In this document: positions 6,080-6,199 of the stretch, one piece after another | How positions within the stretch are numbered: the first letter of the stretch is position 1 | How the letters are laid out: every line of letters begins with the position of its first letter | NCBI GenBank assembly: GCA_902803365.1 | Contig: CADCPU010000313.1 | Coordinates: 1-6,199, forward strand | Length of the DNA stretch: 6,199 nt | Reading direction: 5' to 3' | From: Oscillospiraceae bacterium | GTDB taxonomy: Bacteria > Bacillota_A > Clostridia > Saccharofermentanales > Saccharofermentanaceae | The notes under the pieces: generated by a model | The model's database searches: none | What the model was told of the DNA's origin: nothing | What the model saw: the letters and a program-made list of their open reading frames with translations, nothing else | Made by a program: the position numbers and the translations under genes

Positions 6080-6199
6080 GCGTTGTTGCTGCTCCCCGCT
6101 CACCCTAAGGGTGAGTCATTTTGTGAGGCGAGTATCTTCGCTCACCCTAAGGGTGAGTTTTTCTGTGGTGTGGCTGTGTTCGCTCACCCTAAGGGTGAA
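6054..6199. repeat. tandem array of 19-bp palindromic units, 42-43 bp period
   Basis: Four units begin at 6054, 6097, 6139 and 6181. The consensus is CGCTCACCCTAAGGGTGAG, whose CTCACCC and GGGTGAG arms can form a 7-bp stem around TAA. Units 2 and 3 are identical. Unit 4 changes the last G to A and ends exactly at the window edge. Unit 1 has CTATTGG in place of CTAAGGG but gains an outer CG, giving an 8-bp stem. The intervening 23-24 bases are T/G-rich on the plus strand and clearly related to one another (about 13 of 23 matches between segments 2 and 3, and a similar number between 1 and 3). This makes it a degenerate 42-bp tandem repeat with a conserved palindromic core. The array probably continues to the right. 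Its function is unknown. Confidence 0.88.

Noticed and set aside
6046..6108. Small plus-strand ORF of 20 codons starting ATG TCC TTC GCT
   Set aside because: It has no ribosome binding site, ends inside repeat unit 2 because of the phase slip, and is very short. It is kept only as part of the peptide-repeat observation.
6054..6199. CRISPR array
   Set aside because: The repeat core is only 19 bp, the spacers are related to one another rather than unique, unit 1 is degenerate, and no cas gene is in the window.

Overview
The window reads almost entirely on the minus strand, so transcription runs from right to left. The gene content points to a member of the Bacillota, probably class Clostridia. 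The dnaG-trmK-nif3 order is a Firmicutes arrangement, ribosome binding sites are strong GGAGG types, spacing is tight, the sigma-A-like promoter upstream of dapA is AT-rich, and the RNase P RNA is the ancestral type A rather than the Bacillus type B. Family or genus cannot be fixed from this sequence.

Right edge (6054-6199): an array of 19-bp palindromic units repeated every 42-43 bp, four copies visible and running off the window. Next (5961-5989) is a good sigma-A-type promoter driving dapA-dapB-yajC (5922 down to 3814), which ends at a clear intrinsic terminator (3777-3805). DapA and DapB are the first two committed steps of lysine/diaminopimelate synthesis, and so of peptidoglycan precursor supply. 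YajC is the small accessory membrane subunit of the Sec translocon, an unexpected third member.

After the terminator, a second unit starts at dnaG (DNA primase), followed by trmK (tRNA A22 N1-methyltransferase) and a Nif3-family metal-binding protein, each overlapping the next by a few bases (3680 down to 288). The sigma factor gene that usually sits between dnaG and trmK in Firmicutes is absent. After a 37-bp AT-rich gap comes the 5' two-thirds or so of rnpB (RNase P RNA), cut by the left edge.

The coding part is ordinary housekeeping DNA. The part least explained by known features is the palindrome array upstream of the dapA promoter. Its inter-palindrome segments are diverged copies of one another, its period is close to four helical turns, and it can also be read on the plus strand as a 14-residue peptide repeat. 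No complete novel system can be demonstrated in this window.
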